6,767 nucleotides of DNA from CAG-411 sp045124315 (GTDB taxonomy: Bacteria > Bacillota > Clostridia > Lachnospirales > Lachnospiraceae): positions 1-6,767 of the forward strand of contig JBGVLO010000059.1 of the NCBI GenBank assembly GCA_045124315.1, in the 5' to 3' direction. The notes beneath the pieces were generated by a model. It made no database searches. It saw only the letters and a program-made list of their open reading frames with translations, and had not been told where the DNA came from. Position numbers and translations under genes: made by a program. This document shows positions 4,684 to 6,767 of the stretch, piece by piece; positions within the stretch are counted from its first letter, which is position 1; each line of letters starts with the position of its first letter.

Positions 4684-6357
4684 ATGAAGGCGTTTTCATT
4701 AAAGATTAAAATTGCATTGTCGTCAGCACTTATATTTTTAGTAGGATTTGTGCTTGTATTGCTTGTAACTTTTAATGTTGCAAAAAAAAATATTTCAGAG
4801 GCTATGATAGAGCAGTTCATAAATGAGAACTCACAGATAGCGGCACAGGCTGAAATTTTAATAGAAAAGGGTGCAACAGTTGAGGAACTTCAAGCATTTG
4901 TAGAGAGTAAGACTGCTAAAAATGAATATATTGCTTATGCAATAGTTATAGATAAAACAGTTACAGCAATTGCACACAGTGATACGCAGAAAATAGGTAA
5001 AAACTATTCTGATGATACAGGATATTCAGTACCGGCAGCAACAAAGGGCGAAGTTATGACAAGCTCTTTTTGGGCTGATGTCCAACAGGCATGGACATAT
5101 GACATAATGTATCCTATTTATGTAAATGGTGAACTTTATGGTTCTATGGATGTTGGTATATACAATACGAAGATAGACGTTGTAGTAGATAGTATGAGAG
5201 CTGCGTCTATTCCAATGGTGGCAGCTATTTGTATTATTTCATGCGTTATATTGGTTATTTTGATAAATATATTGTTTAGAGTATTTGCAGAATTAATCGC
5301 ATTTTGTAATGAAGTGGGTTCAGGTAATCTTACGGTTCGTGTAAGAGAAAGCTTATTAAAGCGAACAGATGAGATTGGTAAGATTGCCAATTCTATGGAA
5401 AATATGAAGAAAAATATTCATGATTTGGTACTTGAAACAAATAGTAATTCACAAGAGATTACAAAGATTACATATTCATTAAATGATAAAGCTGAAGGAA
5501 CCAAAGACAAAGCTGTGGATATAGCTGAAAAAGTGGGCAGAGCAGTTCAAGGTACTCAAAGTCAGAGTGAATTAACACATACAAATGCTAGCATGATAGA
5601 AGAAATCACTCAGGGAATGGAAGAAATTGCCGGAAATGTTATGAATGTAAAAGAAGTTGCTTCTGAGACGGCGGATGAAGCCATTAAAGGTGATGAAAAG
5701 CTTACTATAGTTGTAAACCAAATGGACGTAATTGAAAGTAATGTTTCAGCTACCTATCAAAAGATTAAGGAACTGGAAGGAATGTCAAGCAATATCGGTG
5801 ATGTAATTAATTTAATAGCAGATATTGCATCTCAGACTAATTTACTATCATTAAATGCGGCTATAGAGGCAGCAAGAGCAGGTGAGCAAGGTAAAGGTTT
5901 TGCTGTCGTAGCAGATGAAGTTGGTAAACTTGCAGATCAGTCTAAAGATGCAGCAGAAGAAATAGGAAAAATTATTGATGATATATCACAGAGTATAGTA
6001 GAATCTGTTCAGTTAATGGATAGAGGTAATGACTCTGTAAAAGAAGGAATGGAGCTTGCTCATCAGGCAAAAGAAAGCTTTGTTGATATTAAAAAGAAAA
6101 TCGAAAAGGTATCTGATGAGATGACAAATGTTGTAGCAATTACGCAGGAAGTAACCAGTGGTACAGTATCATTACAAGACGCACTTGAAAAAATATTAAA
6201 CATCGCAGATGAAGTAAATAATAATACACAGGAAGTATCAGAAGAGGCAATGGTACAAAATGATATGATGGGAGATGTAATGGATAGTGTAGAAGTGTTG
6301 AATAATGTTGCAGGTGAATTAAGTAAGATATTGAGTAGCTTCAGTATTGAGGAATAG
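4684..6357 (+). CDS. Methyl-accepting chemotaxis protein (Cache sensor, HAMP, MCP signalling domain)
   Basis: This is a full-length 557-aa transmembrane chemoreceptor. Start ATG 4684 follows AAAGGTGG (4671-4678) at five bases; an upstream TTG at 4657 is in frame but unsupported. The first membrane helix spans about 8-30. The extracellular part (about 33-176) looks like a single Cache domain, with EYIAYAIVIDK at 81, IAHSD near 96 and MYPIYVNGELYGSMDVGI at 142-159, so a small-molecule ligand is likely. The second helix spans about 178-202, HAMP about 197-250 (ending near NIHDLV), and the cytoplasmic coiled-coil signalling domain about 300-555. The highly conserved hairpin tip (SQTNLLSLNAAIEAARAGEQ, about 383-402, then GKGFAVVADEV) contacts CheA and CheW. 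No C-terminal CheR-binding pentapeptide is seen. The gene stands alone between its own promoter and terminator and is more AT-rich than the conjugation genes, consistent with resident chromosome. The ligand is unknown. Confidence 0.95.
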   Translation: MKAFSLKIKIALSSALIFLVGFVLVLLVTFNVAKKNISEAMIEQFINENSQIAAQAEILIEKGATVEELQAFVESKTAKNEYIAYAIVIDKTVTAIAHSDTQKIGKNYSDDTGYSVPAATKGEVMTSSFWADVQQAWTYDIMYPIYVNGELYGSMDVGIYNTKIDVVVDSMRAASIPMVAAICIISCVILVILINILFRVFAELIAFCNEVGSGNLTVRVRESLLKRTDEIGKIANSMENMKKNIHDLVLETNSNSQEITKITYSLNDKAEGTKDKAVDIAEKVGRAVQGTQSQSELTHTNASMIEEITQGMEEIAGNVMNVKEVASETADEAIKGDEKLTIVVNQMDVIESNVSATYQKIKELEGMSSNIGDVINLIADIASQTNLLSLNAAIEAARAGEQGKGFAVVADEVGKLADQSKDAAEEIGKIIDDISQSIVESVQLMDRGNDSVKEGMELAHQAKESFVDIKKKIEKVSDEMTNVVAITQEVTSGTVSLQDALEKILNIADEVNNNTQEVSEEAMVQNDMMGDVMDSVEVLNNVAGELSKILSSFSIEE

Positions 6358-6364
6358 TATAATG

Positions 6365-6396
6365 AGGACTATCACTTTTGCGTGATAGTCCTTTTT
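6365..6396 (+). terminator. Rho-independent terminator of the chemoreceptor gene
   Basis: An 11-bp perfect stem (6365-6375 with 6382-6392) with the six-base loop TTTTGC runs directly into five T residues (6392-6396). It begins eight bases after the chemoreceptor stop codon. This is a strong canonical intrinsic terminator and supports a monocistronic transcript. Confidence 0.9.
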
Positions 6397-6490
6397 GTCG
6401 GGTGCGAATACTTTAAATAGGTCTAATTAGAAAGGTTTAACTTTAGCTATGAAAGTGATATTATTATAGAAAATGTGTAGGTAGTGTCAA

Positions 6491-6646
6491 GTGAATTATG
6501 AAAAAAGCTGGGCTGAAAAAATGGTTCAGATGAACCTTGAAAACTGTAAATATATTGCGTTGTGGTAAACTGACGCCACCCTTGACAGCATCAAAAAGAA
6601 CCGCTGTCAGTTATTTGCCGACGGCGAAGAACTCAAGAACAGATAG
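6491..6646 (+). pseudogene. Possible decayed small gene with an in-frame stop
   Basis: The amino acids on either side of TAA 6566-6568 look like one continuous protein: WAEKMVQMNLENCKYIALW before it, and TDATLDSIKKNRCQLFADGE plus ELKNR after it. A single C-to-T change (CAA to TAA) would account for the break. I do not recognise the family. The overlapping 65-codon frame is the main competing interpretation, so the call is tentative. Confidence 0.25.
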
Positions 6647-6699
6647 CTTTCTCGTCGTTTACAGCAGTGTAGCAGTTCTTTTTCGTACTATCAAGGGCA

Positions 6700-6734
6700 A
6701 AGGCATAAATGCCTTGTCAGAAGCAGGCTTCTGA
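6700..6734. repeat. Two tandem short-loop hairpins
   Basis: AAGGCAT/ATGCCTT (6700-6706 with 6709-6715) and TCAGAAGC/GCTTCTGA (6717-6724 with 6727-6734) are perfect inverted repeats only one base apart, each with a nominal two-base spacer; as RNA the innermost pair would open to give four-base loops. No T-run follows directly. They lie just before a possible ATG at 6734 and could form part of a structured leader RNA or a recombinase or relaxase recognition site. Confidence 0.5.
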
Positions 6735-6767
6735 TGGCTGGTTTTATTGCCTCTGGCTCGGAATCTA

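Larger units (their letters stand above)
6397..6767. other. Region without a confident gene; possible mobile-element leader or remnant
   Basis: Two plus-strand frames compete across this stretch. One (GTG 6491 onward) reads VNYEKSWAEKMVQMNLENCK and reaches IALW, a TAA at 6566-6568, then TDATLDSIKKNRCQLFADGE and ELKNR to TAG 6644-6646. The other (TTG 6537 to TGA 6732-6734, 65 codons) begins KTVNILRCGKLTPPLTASKR and stays open throughout. Neither has a convincing ribosome binding site. A partial repeat TGACAGC/GCTGTCA (6583-6608 area) and two tandem hairpins nearby suggest structured RNA or a leader. An ATG at 6734 opens a frame off the window end (MAGFIASGSES), too short to judge. Confidence 0.35.

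Noticed and set aside
5136..5390. Minus-strand 84-codon frame inside the chemoreceptor
   Set aside because: It lies opposite the second membrane helix and HAMP coding region, and its hydrophobic translation is a by-product of AT-rich codons.

Overview
The window looks like a low-GC, Gram-positive gut anaerobe, most likely a motile member of the Lachnospiraceae or a related Clostridia lineage. This rests on A/T-rich codon use, strong AAAGGTGG-type ribosome binding sites, a Tn1549/CTn-type conjugation module and an AT-rich chemoreceptor gene. The genus cannot be fixed from the sequence. No rRNA, tRNA or CRISPR array was seen.

Region 1 (1-2190) is the broken end of an integrative conjugative element. 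It holds the last 86 codons of a VirB4-like conjugation ATPase, then a hairpin-led gene for a 174-aa protein resembling phage/ICE-associated BECR-fold (barnase-EndoU-colicin-RelE-like) nuclease domains. A Rho-independent terminator follows, and then a CD1108-family conjugation protein. That protein keeps its basic cytoplasmic tail and membrane segment but has lost the C-terminal cell-wall hydrolase part usual for the family.

Region 2 (about 2185-3719) is an IS3-family insertion sequence with a truncated left side. The C-terminal part of OrfA is fused in frame to the CD1108 gene. OrfB is complete, with a visible D-D-(35)-E triad, and a plausible right end (TTGACA) lies at about 3719. No left end is visible, so the copy is probably immobile by itself.

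Region 3 (3720-4600) is a mosaic of decayed pieces: a 30-codon orphan C-terminal coding tail directly after the IS, an AT-rich stretch with a nested inverted repeat, a DUF6061-like small gene broken by a one-base deletion, and a perfect 23-bp inverted repeat. The most economical reading is that an IS-associated deletion or rearrangement removed most of the conjugative element and joined distant segments.

Region 4 (4600-6396) is a self-contained transcription unit: a sigma-A-like promoter, a full-length methyl-accepting chemotaxis protein (Cache sensor, HAMP, MCP signalling domain) and a strong terminator.

Region 5 (6397-6767) has no confidently assigned gene. It contains two competing overlapping reading frames and two tandem short-loop hairpins, and looks like a mobile-element leader or gene remnant running off the window.

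Functionally, only the nuclease-like gene, OrfB and the chemoreceptor look intact. The conjugation genes are cut by the window edge (VirB4) or by rearrangement (CD1108).
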